This document shows, piece after piece, positions 16,488 to 24,401 of a stretch of 53,140 nt of DNA. The notes below the pieces were generated by a model, which saw only the letters and a program-made list of their open reading frames with translations, was not told the origin of the DNA and did not search any database. Position 1 is the first letter of the stretch. Every line of letters starts with the position of its first letter. The translations under genes were made by a program, and so were the position numbers. This stretch comes from UBA11524 sp045132495 (lineage in GTDB: Bacteria; Bacillota; Clostridia; Christensenellales; Aristaeellaceae): NCBI GenBank assembly GCA_045132495.1, contig JBGUSK010000136.1, positions 1 to 53,140 on the forward strand, given 5' to 3'.

Positions 16488-18551
16488 ATGACTTCCAAGC
16501 CCACAAGGCGCAATCCGCTGCTGATCCCCCTGATCGTTGTGCTCGTGGTTGCCATCGTCGCCATCGCGCTGCTGCTGATGCGCGGCAATAGCCTGAGCAA
16601 TCAGGTGACGGCGCTGAATGATCAGGTCACCAGCCTGAACACCACGGTGGAGACCATCTCCGCCGAAAAGGCCGCGCTGTCCTCCGATCTGTCTGCAGCC
16701 AACGGTCAGAAGGAATCCCTCGCCGCCCAGGTGGAGGATATCTCCGCTGAGCTGACCGCTGCCAACGAGGGGCTTGCTGCCGTGAACGCCCAGCTGACCG
16801 CCGCCAACGATAAGGCCACAAAGGATGAGGCCGCCATCGCCAAGCTGGAAGGCGAGAAGGCCGCGCTGGAAGCCAGGGTCACCGAGCTGACCGCCCAGCT
16901 GACCGAAGCGACCGCCGCCCTGGAGACCGCAACGGCTGATCTGACCGCTGCCAACACCGCCAAGAGCGCCGCTGACGCCTCCATCGCGGAGCTGACGAAC
17001 GAAAAGGCCAAGTTGGAAGCCGCCGTCACTGAGCTGACCGCCAAGCTGGAAGCCGCCAACACTGCCCTTGCCGCCGCGCAGAGCGACCTGTCCGCCGCCA
17101 CCTCCGCCAAGAACGCCGCAGATGCGACCATCAGCACCCTCACCACCGAGAAGGCCGCACTGGAAGCCTCCATCGCTGACCTGACCGCCCAACTGGAGGC
17201 CGTCAACACCCAGCTGACCGAGCAGTCCGAGGCAGACGAGACCATCAGCACCCTCACCGCTGAAAAGGCCGCACTGGAAGCCTCCATCGCTGATCTGACT
17301 GCTCAGCTGGAGTCCGTCAATACCCAGCTGATCAGCGCGCAGAAGGAGCTCTCCTCTGCCGACGCCTCCCAGACCGAGGCGGACGAAGCCATCGCAGCGC
17401 TCACCAAGGAAGCCGCCGCGCTGGAAGCCAACGTCGCCGATCTGACCGCCAAGCTGGATGAAGCCAACACTGCCCTTGCCGCCGCGCAGGCCGACCTGAC
17501 CACCGCCAACACCAGCCTCACCGAGGCGGGTGCAGCCATCGCTGCCCTGACAGCCTCCAACGAGACGCTGGAGGCCAATGTGGCTGACCTGTCCGCCAAG
17601 CTGGACGCTGCCGCTGCGGATCTGGCCGAAGCCGATGCCGCCAGTGCTGCCCTTAGCGAGACCAACAAGGCCCTCACCGAAGCCAACGCCGCCCTGACGG
17701 CCTCCAACGAGGCGCTGACCGCTGCCAACGCCGCCCTCACCACCGAGAAGGCCACCCTCGAAGCCAGCGTTGCCGATCTGTCCGCCAAGCTGGACGAAAC
17801 CACCGCCACCCTGGCTGCCATGACCGAAGCAAAGGCCGAAGCTGACGCTTCCATCGCCGCGCTGACCGAGGAGAAGTCCGCCATTTCCGCCGAATTGTCC
17901 TCCACCAGCGATGAGCTGACCGCCACCAAGTCCACCCTGACAGACGCCCAGTCCACCATGGTGTCCCTGCTGAGCAGGAATGCCATCGCCAAGGGCTACA
18001 ACGGCAACATCACCGTAAGCGCCATCGTCAATGGCCAGGGCGCGATCGCCTACCTGACCGTAGACGCTTCCGGCGAAACCGAAGGCCTGGGCCAGAAGGT
18101 CATGGAGACCGAATATCTGGTGCAGTTCCTGGGCAAGAAGCTCCCCCTGACCCTGGGCGAGGATGTGGACGCCGTCGCCGGCGCAACCATCACCTCCCAG
18201 GCCGTCGTGGACGCACTGAATCTGCTCGCCCCTGATTATTCCAACAGCCGCACCGCCCCGGTGATCGAGCAGCGTTCCGTCACCAAGGCCGTTGCCTATG
18301 TGCAGAATGTGCAGGGCCATGAGAGCACGATGAAGGTCGTTGTCTACACCACCCCCGAAGGCGTCGTCACTGATGTGAACGTCTACGCCGAGGGCGAAAC
18401 CAACGGGCAGGACGTGATGTCCAATGCCTTTACCAGCCAGTTTGTGGGCCACAGCAGCGAGGTGACCCTGGGCGTTGAGGTCGACGCAGTCGCCGGCGCC
18501 ACTGCCACCTCCCAGGCCGTGGTGGACGCGGTGAACAACATCATCAAGTAA
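16488..18551 (+). CDS. Membrane-anchored coiled-coil protein with two FMN-binding domains
   Basis: A 687-residue protein. Residues about 9-31 are one membrane helix after a basic N-terminus, so the rest is probably outside the cell. Residues about 35-500 are a very long Ala/Leu/Glu/Thr coiled coil with internal repeats. Two tandem FMN_bind-like domains follow (about 505-580 and 595-687), each ending in DAVAGAT plus TS; the family flavinylation pattern is D-x-x-S/T-G-A-T, with FMN joined to the Thr by ApbE. Here Ala replaces the Ser/Thr. No apbE is in the window. AAAGGAGG precedes the ATG; the longer in-frame start has none. A surface electron carrier on a stalk is a reasonable inference, not proven. 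Confidence 0.8.
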   Translation: MTSKPTRRNPLLIPLIVVLVVAIVAIALLLMRGNSLSNQVTALNDQVTSLNTTVETISAEKAALSSDLSAANGQKESLAAQVEDISAELTAANEGLAAVNAQLTAANDKATKDEAAIAKLEGEKAALEARVTELTAQLTEATAALETATADLTAANTAKSAADASIAELTNEKAKLEAAVTELTAKLEAANTALAAAQSDLSAATSAKNAADATISTLTTEKAALEASIADLTAQLEAVNTQLTEQSEADETISTLTAEKAALEASIADLTAQLESVNTQLISAQKELSSADASQTEADEAIAALTKEAAALEANVADLTAKLDEANTALAAAQADLTTANTSLTEAGAAIAALTASNETLEANVADLSAKLDAAAADLAEADAASAALSETNKALTEANAALTASNEALTAANAALTTEKATLEASVADLSAKLDETTATLAAMTEAKAEADASIAALTEEKSAISAELSSTSDELTATKSTLTDAQSTMVSLLSRNAIAKGYNGNITVSAIVNGQGAIAYLTVDASGETEGLGQKVMETEYLVQFLGKKLPLTLGEDVDAVAGATITSQAVVDALNLLAPDYSNSRTAPVIEQRSVTKAVAYVQNVQGHESTMKVVVYTTPEGVVTDVNVYAEGETNGQDVMSNAFTSQFVGHSSEVTLGVEVDAVAGATATSQAVVDAVNNIIK
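17127..17354 (+). repeat. Near-identical 114-bp tandem repeat in the coiled coil
   Basis: Two units start at 17127 and 17241 (period 114 bp, 38 residues). Both encode TISTLT, then EKAALEASIADLTAQLE, then VNTQL. The DNA is nearly identical, pointing to a recent duplication within the stalk. Confidence 0.8.
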
Positions 18552-18574
18552 ACATCTGCTTACGAATGATGAAG

Positions 18575-18603
18575 GCGCGTCTGTTCCGTACAGGCGCGCT
18601 TTT
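18575..18603 (+). terminator. Terminator after the FMN-bind coiled-coil gene
   Basis: GCGCGTCTGT pairs with ACAGGCGCGC (10 bp, one wobble) around TCCGT, followed by TTTT. Confidence 0.8.
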
Positions 18604-18650
18604 GCCAATCCGCGCGGGCAATGCCCGTTCCGCAAAAAGGAGTGACCCCT

Positions 18651-19652
18651 ATGAAGAAGCTCTTTTCCCGGATGAGCGCACTGCTGCTGGCTTTGCTGAT
18701 GCTCATCGCTCTGCCCCCGACTGGCTCGGCAGCGGAAAAGCTCACCCCCATCGAGACGCTCGCAATTCAGCTGCAGGAAGCACAAGCTGCCTTCACCCAG
18801 GCCAGCGACGCCCTTACGGCGGCGGATAAAGAAGTCGCCGAGCTGGAGGAGAAGCACAACAAAAAGCCCAACAGCACAAAGATCCAGGATCAGCTGATCG
18901 ATGCGATGATCGCCCAGGAGGCGGCTGTTGAGGAATTCGCCGAGGCCAATGCTGCGCTGATCACGCTGCAGGCGGAGCAATCCCGCCTTGCCCAAGAGGC
19001 GGAATGCGAAGACCTGCTCGTCGAGTACGACGGCAAGTTCGCCGACCTGACCATCACCGCTACGGTGAACGAGGACATGGTCATCTACAGCCTCACCGCA
19101 GAGGTGGACGGCAGCGACCGCGACAAGCTGGTAGAACAGAACGACTTCCTGTACCAGTTCATCGGTAAGGACATCCCGCTGACCATCGGCGACAAAAAGA
19201 ACGACGACGTTGCACCGCTGAAGGACGCACAGCAGACCTCGAAGGACCTCGTCGCCGCGCTGAACAGCCTCATCTACGAGGAACCCAAAGAAAAAGAGAC
19301 GAAGTCCCCCTCCGGCCCCATCATCGAGCCCCAGGACATCGCGGATTACATCTTCGAGCACGGCGAGCTGCCGGACAACTTCATCACCAAGAAGGAAGCG
19401 CAGAACCTCGGCTGGGATTCAAGCCGCAACTACGTCGGCGATGTGGCGCCAGGCAAATCCATCGGCGGCGACCGCTTCGGCAACTACGAAGGCCGGCTGC
19501 CCAGCAAAAAGGGCCGCCAGTGGTACGAGGCCGACTGCTACTATCAGGGCAAGAAGCGCAATGCCCACCGCATCCTTTATTCAAACGATGGCCTGGTGTA
19601 CTACACCGACGATCATTATGAAACCTTTACCCAGATGTTCCCGAGCAAATAA
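18651..19652 (+). CDS. Secreted coiled-coil protein with C-terminal barnase-type ribonuclease
   Basis: A 333-residue protein. A signal peptide (residues 1-28) is followed by a coiled coil (about 30-130), a domain resembling FMN_bind but with APLKDAQQTS where the GAT flavinylation motif should be (about 130-205), an acidic linker, and a complete barnase/RNase Sa-type domain (about 226-333). Aligned with barnase from memory: LPDNFITKKEAQNLGW, DVAPGKSIGGD and RILYS are shared. Catalytic Glu293, Arg307 and His322 keep the barnase spacing (73, 87, 102), and Arg303 matches barnase Arg83. It should cleave RNA outside the cell. No barstar-like gene is seen nearby. AAAGGAG precedes MKKLFSR. Confidence 0.85.
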   Translation: MKKLFSRMSALLLALLMLIALPPTGSAAEKLTPIETLAIQLQEAQAAFTQASDALTAADKEVAELEEKHNKKPNSTKIQDQLIDAMIAQEAAVEEFAEANAALITLQAEQSRLAQEAECEDLLVEYDGKFADLTITATVNEDMVIYSLTAEVDGSDRDKLVEQNDFLYQFIGKDIPLTIGDKKNDDVAPLKDAQQTSKDLVAALNSLIYEEPKEKETKSPSGPIIEPQDIADYIFEHGELPDNFITKKEAQNLGWDSSRNYVGDVAPGKSIGGDRFGNYEGRLPSKKGRQWYEADCYYQGKKRNAHRILYSNDGLVYYTDDHYETFTQMFPSK

Positions 19653-19667
19653 AAGGAGGAAAGAATT

Positions 19668-20207
19668 ATGAAGAAGTTCCTGAAGTACCTGCCCTACCTG
19701 ATCATTCTCTGCTGCGTGATCTTCCTGGCCTGCATGGTGATCAAGACCAAGGAGCGCGCCGACATCCTGACCAGCGACCTTAACCGCCTCGCCGAGGAGA
19801 ACAGCACCCTGCAGTCCGACCTGGCCGCCGCCATCGCCGCCATCGCTGAAAAGGACGAAGCCCTCATTACTAAGGAAGCCGAGCTGACCGAAGCCAACGC
19901 CCGTCTGGCGCAGGCAGAGACCACCCTCAACGATGTGCTGGCTGTGGTGCAGACCATCCGCGCCGAGCTGAGCACCGTCGCTCCCGAAGCACCCGCCGAG
20001 GAAGAGGCTGCTGTAGAAACCGCTGAAGAGGCTCCCGCTGCCGAGGAAGTCACGGAAGAGGCCGCTGCGGAAGAAGTGACCGAAGCTCCTGCCGAGGAAG
20101 AAGTCGTGACCATCGAGCCCGTGGAGGAAACCGAGGCTCCCGTGGAGGAAGTCCCTGCAGAAGAGACCCCCGCTGCGGAAGAAGCAACCGAGACCCCCGC
20201 TGAGTGA
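19668..20207 (+). CDS. Membrane-anchored acidic coiled-coil protein
   Basis: A 179-residue protein: one N-terminal membrane helix (about 7-25), a coiled coil (about 28-105) whose sequence style matches the stalk of the 687-residue protein, and a tail of about 75 residues made almost only of Glu, Ala, Pro, Val and Thr. Unknown function. It begins 15 nt after the RNase gene with AAAGGAGG, so both are probably one transcript. The strongly acidic tail could bind the basic RNase domain electrostatically, but that is a guess. Confidence 0.7.
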   Translation: MKKFLKYLPYLIILCCVIFLACMVIKTKERADILTSDLNRLAEENSTLQSDLAAAIAAIAEKDEALITKEAELTEANARLAQAETTLNDVLAVVQTIRAELSTVAPEAPAEEEAAVETAEEAPAAEEVTEEAAAEEVTEAPAEEEVVTIEPVEETEAPVEEVPAEETPAAEEATETPAE

Positions 20208-20212
20208 TGCAA

Positions 20213-20244
20213 AATGGCCCATGCAGATGCATGGGTCATTTTTT
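20213..20244 (+). terminator. Terminator of the RNase operon
   Basis: AATGGCCCATGC pairs with GCATGGGTCATT around AGAT and is followed by TTTT. Confidence 0.9.
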
Positions 20245-20373
20245 CACGGCGTTGCCAGAGAAACGCCGGGGGAAATCAGCTGCCCGGGCATAGTCTTTGT
20301 CAGAAAATAACGGCGGCACTCTCCTCTCCGTCATTTTTTTCACAATTTCAAGTGATAAATTGCATTACCCCCC

Positions 20374-20402
20374 TTGCAAAATGCAGGGAAATCGGGTACA
20401 AT
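20374..20402 (+). promoter_or_regulatory. Promoter of gapA
   Basis: TTGCAA (20374-20379) and TACAAT (20397-20402) with 17 nt between them, giving a leader of about 100 nt. Confidence 0.75.
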
Positions 20403-20509
20403 GATAGGTGGAGAAATGGTCTGCTGATGCCACCACATCCGGCAAGCAAGGTCGCCATTTCCAATCTTTACTGCGGAATCATCCGCTTACGATTAAGGAG
20501 GTAATTCCA

Positions 20510-21538
20510 ATGTCCGTTAAGGTTGCAATCAATGGCTTTGGCCGCATTGGCCGTCTTGCTTTCCGTCAGATGTTCGGTGCTGAGGGCTACGAAGTCGTCG
20601 CCATCAACGACCTGACTTCCCCCGCCATGCTGGCTCACCTGCTGAAGTACGACACCGCTCAGGGTGCCTACTGCGGCTCCATCGGTGAGAACAAGCACAC
20701 CGTCGAGGCCACCGAGAACTCCATCATCGTGGACGGCAAGGAGATCAAGATCTACGCCGAGAAGAACGCTGCTGACTGCCCCTGGGGCGCCCTGGATGTG
20801 GACGTCGTGCTGGAGTGCACCGGCTTCTACTGCTCCAAGGAAAAGTCCATGGCCCACATCAACGCTGGCGCCAAGAAGGTCGTCATCTCTGCCCCCGCTG
20901 GCAACGACCTGAAGACCATCGTCTTCTCCGTTAACGAGAACACCCTGACCAAGGAAGACCAGATCATCTCTGCCGCTTCCTGCACCACCAACTGCCTGGC
21001 TCCCATGGCTAAGGCTCTGAACGATGCGTTCCCGATCGTGAGCGGCATCATGACCACTGTGCACGCCTACACCGGCGACCAGATGATCCTGGACGGCCCC
21101 CACCGCAAGGGCGACCTGCGTCGTGCCCGCGCTGGCGCGCAGAACATCGTTCCCAACTCCACCGGCGCTGCCAAGGCGATCGGCCTGGTCATCCCCGAGC
21201 TGAACAAGAAGCTGATCGGCTCCGCCCAGCGCGTGCCCGTCTGCACCGGCTCCACCACCATCCTGGTTGCTGTCGTGAAGGGCGAGAACGTGACTGTTGA
21301 CGCCATCAACGAGGCCATGAAGGCTCAGGCTTCCGCCTCCTTCGGCTACAATGTCGAGCCCATCGTCTCCTCCGACGTCATCGGCATGAAGTACGGCTCC
21401 CTGTTCGACGCCACCCAGACCATGGTCGCCAAGGTTGACGACAACACCTGGCAGGTGCAGGTCGTGTCCTGGTACGACAACGAGAACTCCTACACCTCTC
21501 AGATGGTTCGCACCATCAAGTACTTCGCTGAGCTGTAA
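20510..21538 (+). CDS. gapA: Glyceraldehyde-3-phosphate dehydrogenase
   Basis: A 342-residue glycolytic enzyme. NAD-binding INGFGRIGR at the N-terminus, the catalytic ASCTTNCLAP (Cys158), and the C-terminal SWYDNENSYTSQMVRT are all present. AAGGAGG precedes the ATG at 20510; upstream in-frame codons are not translated. Codon choice is strongly biased to C-ending codons, as expected for a highly expressed gene, in contrast with the AT-richer genes just downstream. Confidence 0.97.
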   Translation: MSVKVAINGFGRIGRLAFRQMFGAEGYEVVAINDLTSPAMLAHLLKYDTAQGAYCGSIGENKHTVEATENSIIVDGKEIKIYAEKNAADCPWGALDVDVVLECTGFYCSKEKSMAHINAGAKKVVISAPAGNDLKTIVFSVNENTLTKEDQIISAASCTTNCLAPMAKALNDAFPIVSGIMTTVHAYTGDQMILDGPHRKGDLRRARAGAQNIVPNSTGAAKAIGLVIPELNKKLIGSAQRVPVCTGSTTILVAVVKGENVTVDAINEAMKAQASASFGYNVEPIVSSDVIGMKYGSLFDATQTMVAKVDDNTWQVQVVSWYDNENSYTSQMVRTIKYFAEL

Positions 21539-21663
21539 TTCAGGAATTACAAGGCTTTGCGAGGGCTGAGCGGTTGAGGCGAGGTTCTTGAAAAATAAAA
21601 AATGTGTGTAGACTCCTGTAAGATGTTCATTGTGAAAATCAAGGGAGTATGATAGACGCTTTT

Positions 21664-21706
21664 CCCCTCTTCCTGCTTGAAATACAGGCAGAAAGAGGGG
21701 TTTTTT
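21664..21706 (+). terminator. Terminator overlapping the integrase ribosome binding site
   Basis: CCCCTCTT and AAGAGGGG plus inner CTGC/GCAG form a stem with one internal mismatch, followed by TTTTTT. The right arm contains GAGGGG, 8 nt before the integrase ATG at 21709, so the same hairpin could end readthrough from gapA and hide the ribosome binding site. Confidence 0.8.
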
Positions 21707-21708
21707 GT

Positions 21709-22611
21709 ATGTACATGAAGGATGCCATTGCTGAATATGGGTTTGACTGTCGCATTCGCAAGCTGTCGCCCAAGACCATTGACTGTTACACAAAACAGCT
21801 TCGCTACTTCCAGGAGTATCTGGAACAGAACCATGCTGTTACCTATCTGGAGCAAGTGAAAAAGGCACACATCAAGAGCTTCCTTGCCATGATGGACAGC
21901 AAAAATCGCAAGCCACAATACATCAATGACTTACTGAAAGTCTTCAAGACTTTCTTCGCCTATACTGTAAGGGAGGGGCACATCCACATCAATCCCACTG
22001 CTGGAATCAAGAATGTGAAGCAACCTAAAGTCAAAATCATCACCTTCTCTGAGCTGGAGATTCGCAGGATGCTCAATTACTATCATGGACGCGACTACCT
22101 GTCCACTCGCAACAGAACCATGATTGCTCTTTTCTTTGATACTGGCATGCGCCTGAACGAAGTCATGACTCTCTGCCCAGAGCAAATCAGAGATGACCAC
22201 ATTCTTGTTCATGGCAAGGGCAATAAGGAGCGAATGGTTCCAGTTTCTCCTTATCTCGCGAAGGCGCTGATGCAGTTTCAGATTGTTAGAGGTGGTTACT
22301 TTGAAGGGAGGCTGGCGCAGAAGTTTGTTTTCCTATCCTACAGAGGAAGGAAGATGACTCAGGAGAGCATCACCAAGGTTCTGAAGGAAGCTGCGCGCGC
22401 TGTTGGAGTGAATCCACAAATCAGAGTTTCTCCACATACTTGTAGGCATACCTTCGCGCATCTTCAGTTGAAGAATGGCCTTGACCTCTACAGTCTTTCT
22501 CGCCTCCTGGGCCATGAGAATATTGCTATCACTCAGCGCTATTTGGAAGGCATCAGAGATGACCAGGTTATCAAGCTGGCGCAACGCTCAGGCGTATTGT
22601 CCAACCTTTGA
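21709..22611 (+). CDS. XerC/D-like tyrosine recombinase
   Basis: A 300-residue tyrosine recombinase with an N-terminal SAM-like DNA-binding domain and a catalytic domain with all expected residues: Arg in DTGMRLNEV, Lys in HGKGNKER, His/Arg in SPHTCRHTFAH, His in LLGHENI and the nucleophile Tyr in TQRYLEG. Too small for most ICE integrases and close in length to XerC/D; here it lies in an AT-richer island of unknown genes, which suggests an island integrase rather than the housekeeping Xer protein. The only ribosome binding site is inside a terminator hairpin. Confidence 0.88.
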   Translation: MYMKDAIAEYGFDCRIRKLSPKTIDCYTKQLRYFQEYLEQNHAVTYLEQVKKAHIKSFLAMMDSKNRKPQYINDLLKVFKTFFAYTVREGHIHINPTAGIKNVKQPKVKIITFSELEIRRMLNYYHGRDYLSTRNRTMIALFFDTGMRLNEVMTLCPEQIRDDHILVHGKGNKERMVPVSPYLAKALMQFQIVRGGYFEGRLAQKFVFLSYRGRKMTQESITKVLKEAARAVGVNPQIRVSPHTCRHTFAHLQLKNGLDLYSLSRLLGHENIAITQRYLEGIRDDQVIKLAQRSGVLSNL

Positions 22612-22643
22612 AGAACTCAGTACAACTTTCAACAACAATCTAC

Positions 22644-22680
22644 AAGGCTACTTGCTGAAATAGCAAGTAGCCTTCATCTT
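22644..22680 (+). terminator. Terminator of the tyrosine recombinase gene
   Basis: AAGGCTACTTGCT pairs perfectly with AGCAAGTAGCCTT around GAAAT, followed by CATCTTTTT. Confidence 0.9.
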
Positions 22681-22846
22681 TTTACAACCAAGAGGAAGAA
22701 AAAAGAACTACTCACAAGTATGTCTCCAGAATAGCAAAGTCCGCATTTTGGTACAGCACCCATAGTATAATATAGTCACAAGGTTGAGGGAAGCAAACCT
22801 CAGAAACCTTGAAAACACCAACAGAAATGAAAGTGAGGAACTCCCC

Positions 22847-23113
22847 ATGAAGATTCAGTACAACAACAGCCTTGAAGCTCGCATTGCCTACATTGAGTGC
22901 CAGACCAACACCCTGCCTTTTGTGGACTTTTCTGAGTTCGCTGATGACCCTGACTTCCACATCTATCCTGTGTTTGGTGATAGGATGACCAACACCCTCT
23001 ACACCAATCGCGACTTTATGGAAAAGGCCAAGCGCTTCTCCAGTGAAGAGTGTAGCTTGCTGATGAACCTCTCCAATGCTTTCCCCACTGCCACCCTGAT
23101 TGTGGTTGGCTGA
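22847..23113 (+). CDS. Small hypothetical protein of the AT-rich island
   Basis: An 88-residue protein starting MKIQYNNSLEARIAYIECQ, with conserved-looking aromatic residues (YPVFGDRMTNTLYTNRDFME) but no known family. GTGAGGA precedes the ATG at 22847; a TATAAT lies 80 nt upstream without a good -35. Codon use is like the neighbouring recombinase and unlike the host genes. Confidence 0.6.
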   Translation: MKIQYNNSLEARIAYIECQTNTLPFVDFSEFADDPDFHIYPVFGDRMTNTLYTNRDFMEKAKRFSSEECSLLMNLSNAFPTATLIVVG

Positions 23114-23179
23114 CCCAATATAGAAAAAGCCCATTTATGGGACACCACATCTACTATAATATCTCCTGGCATATCATGA

Positions 23180-23401
23180 TGGAAAGCTAAAACATTTCAG
23201 AGTGGAGCGTATGCTGAGAAGTATCAGGCTGAGTTCAAGGCTGTGTGCGCTGAATCCCTGGCAATGAAAGTTCCTTATGTCTATGTCCAGAATTGGTTCA
23301 AGAAGACTTTCCCCAACTATGGCAAGCTTCCTGAGCGCAATGCTGAGCTGAAGATTATCAATACCCCTGCGAACTACGACGCAGAAGAAGATATTGCCTG
23401 A
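23180..23401 (+). pseudogene. Start-less coding remnant in the AT-rich island
   Basis: An open frame of 73 codons with protein-like composition (AYAEKYQAEFKAVCAES, then VYVQNWFKKTF and NYGKLPERNAELK) but no start codon near its 5' end; the first in-frame ATG is internal at residue 28 and has no ribosome binding site. A TATAAT-containing stretch and a GTGGAG lie just upstream. It may be a gene that lost its start, or one using an unrecognised start. Confidence 0.4.
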
Positions 23402-23408
23402 TTCTACA

Positions 23409-23462
23409 ACCAAGGGTTTTCCAACAGAAATAAAGGTAAATAATCACTGGAAAACCTATGGT
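23409..23462. repeat. Inverted repeat ACCA-GGTTTTCCA before the island's largest gene
   Basis: Fifteen-nt arms (23409-23423 and 23448-23462) pair with two mismatches around a 24-nt AT-rich loop. A third copy of the arm, in direct orientation, lies at 24180-24194 just after the same gene's stop codon. The three copies bracket the gene at 23485, like operator or iteron sites. Confidence 0.6.
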
Positions 23463-23484
23463 CTTTGAGAAATGAGGTGTTCAC

Positions 23485-24177
23485 ATGGAAACACTGGAAT
23501 GTCGCTTTTACTCCTTGGCTGAGATTCACAAAATCACAGGCAAGGCGCGCAAAAGAGATATAGTAAACCTCCTGGTACATTGGGGCTATAAGTATCAATG
23601 GAAGGACAGGCGAGGTGTCACCATCCTCAAATGCCCTGAACCCTCCATATTGCGCTTTACAGAGCTGATGCGCCACCATCTCCACATTGACTCACAAGTC
23701 AAGCCCAAGGAGTTTGCCTGTTTCCTTATCTTGCTCCTGGAGGATGAAGCCTTCTCCTCAATGCCCTGGGAGGAGCGAGCTTGGCAACTGGCTGACCTCT
23801 ATGAGGTTAATGTCTGCGAGAAGACCTTGCGAAACTGGGCCAGTTACCTCTTTAAAGGGGAGTTCCTGATGAAGGATAAAGAAACCAGAACTGTCTGGTA
23901 TACGCAAACCAATGGTAGCCTCAAAGAACAAATCCAGGTGAAGAATCCTGATGAAGATGAAGAGTATCAGAACTATCTACAAGAGCGTAAAGATAGAGTT
24001 GAACTCCTGCGCAAATCAGGGATGCCTTTCAAGAAAGCATACAAGGAAACTGTCTGCTACCTGTGGGAGAAGTACCACAAAATCTACTACTACTGCTACA
24101 CCCTGGTTTCCAATGCAATTCATGTTGATGAATTGATTGAGGTTCTGCGCGTTGCCATTCAGGAAGATAGTCTCTAA
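23485..24177 (+). CDS. Hypothetical protein of the AT-rich island
   Basis: A 230-residue protein, METLECRFYSLAEIHKITG onward, rich in aromatic and charged residues, with helix-turn-helix-like stretches near residues 10-50 and 110-125 (YEVNVCEKTLRNWASYLF). No signal or membrane segment. No family recognised; a DNA-binding or replication role for the island is possible. GAGGTG precedes the ATG. Both ends are flanked by copies of ACCAnnGGTTTTCCA. Confidence 0.65.
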   Translation: METLECRFYSLAEIHKITGKARKRDIVNLLVHWGYKYQWKDRRGVTILKCPEPSILRFTELMRHHLHIDSQVKPKEFACFLILLLEDEAFSSMPWEERAWQLADLYEVNVCEKTLRNWASYLFKGEFLMKDKETRTVWYTQTNGSLKEQIQVKNPDEDEEYQNYLQERKDRVELLRKSGMPFKKAYKETVCYLWEKYHKIYYYCYTLVSNAIHVDELIEVLRVAIQEDSL

Positions 24178-24340
24178 GAACCAAAGGTTTTCCAGAGACT
24201 ATCATAAAAGAATAAGTCAATCAGTAATTACCTGAAGCAGCTGCGGTATCTGCTGCGATAATATCACCCCCCATCCACATGACATCTGTCATAGCCGGTC
24301 TGCTCCGATGAAATTCTCTTGTGTCCTGCTGAATTTCCCG

Positions 24341-24370
24341 TTGCCTTACAGGCTGTAAACCTGTTATACT
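24341..24370 (+). promoter_or_regulatory. Promoter with operator upstream of the GH26 gene
   Basis: TTGCCT (24341-24346) and TATACT (24365-24370) are 18 nt apart. The spacer contains the perfect palindrome TTACAG-g-CTGTAA (24346-24358), placed where a repressor would block transcription. Confidence 0.6.
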
Positions 24371-24401
24371 TGGGGAAGCAATCATGAGGAGGCCTCCGCC
24401 T

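Noticed and set aside
16431..19361. Very long minus-strand open frame (976 codons) across the coiled-coil and RNase genes
   Set aside because: It mirrors the repetitive GC-rich codons of the plus-strand genes, is Gly/Leu/Gln-rich without any fold signature, and has no ribosome binding site. The plus-strand proteins have clear domains.
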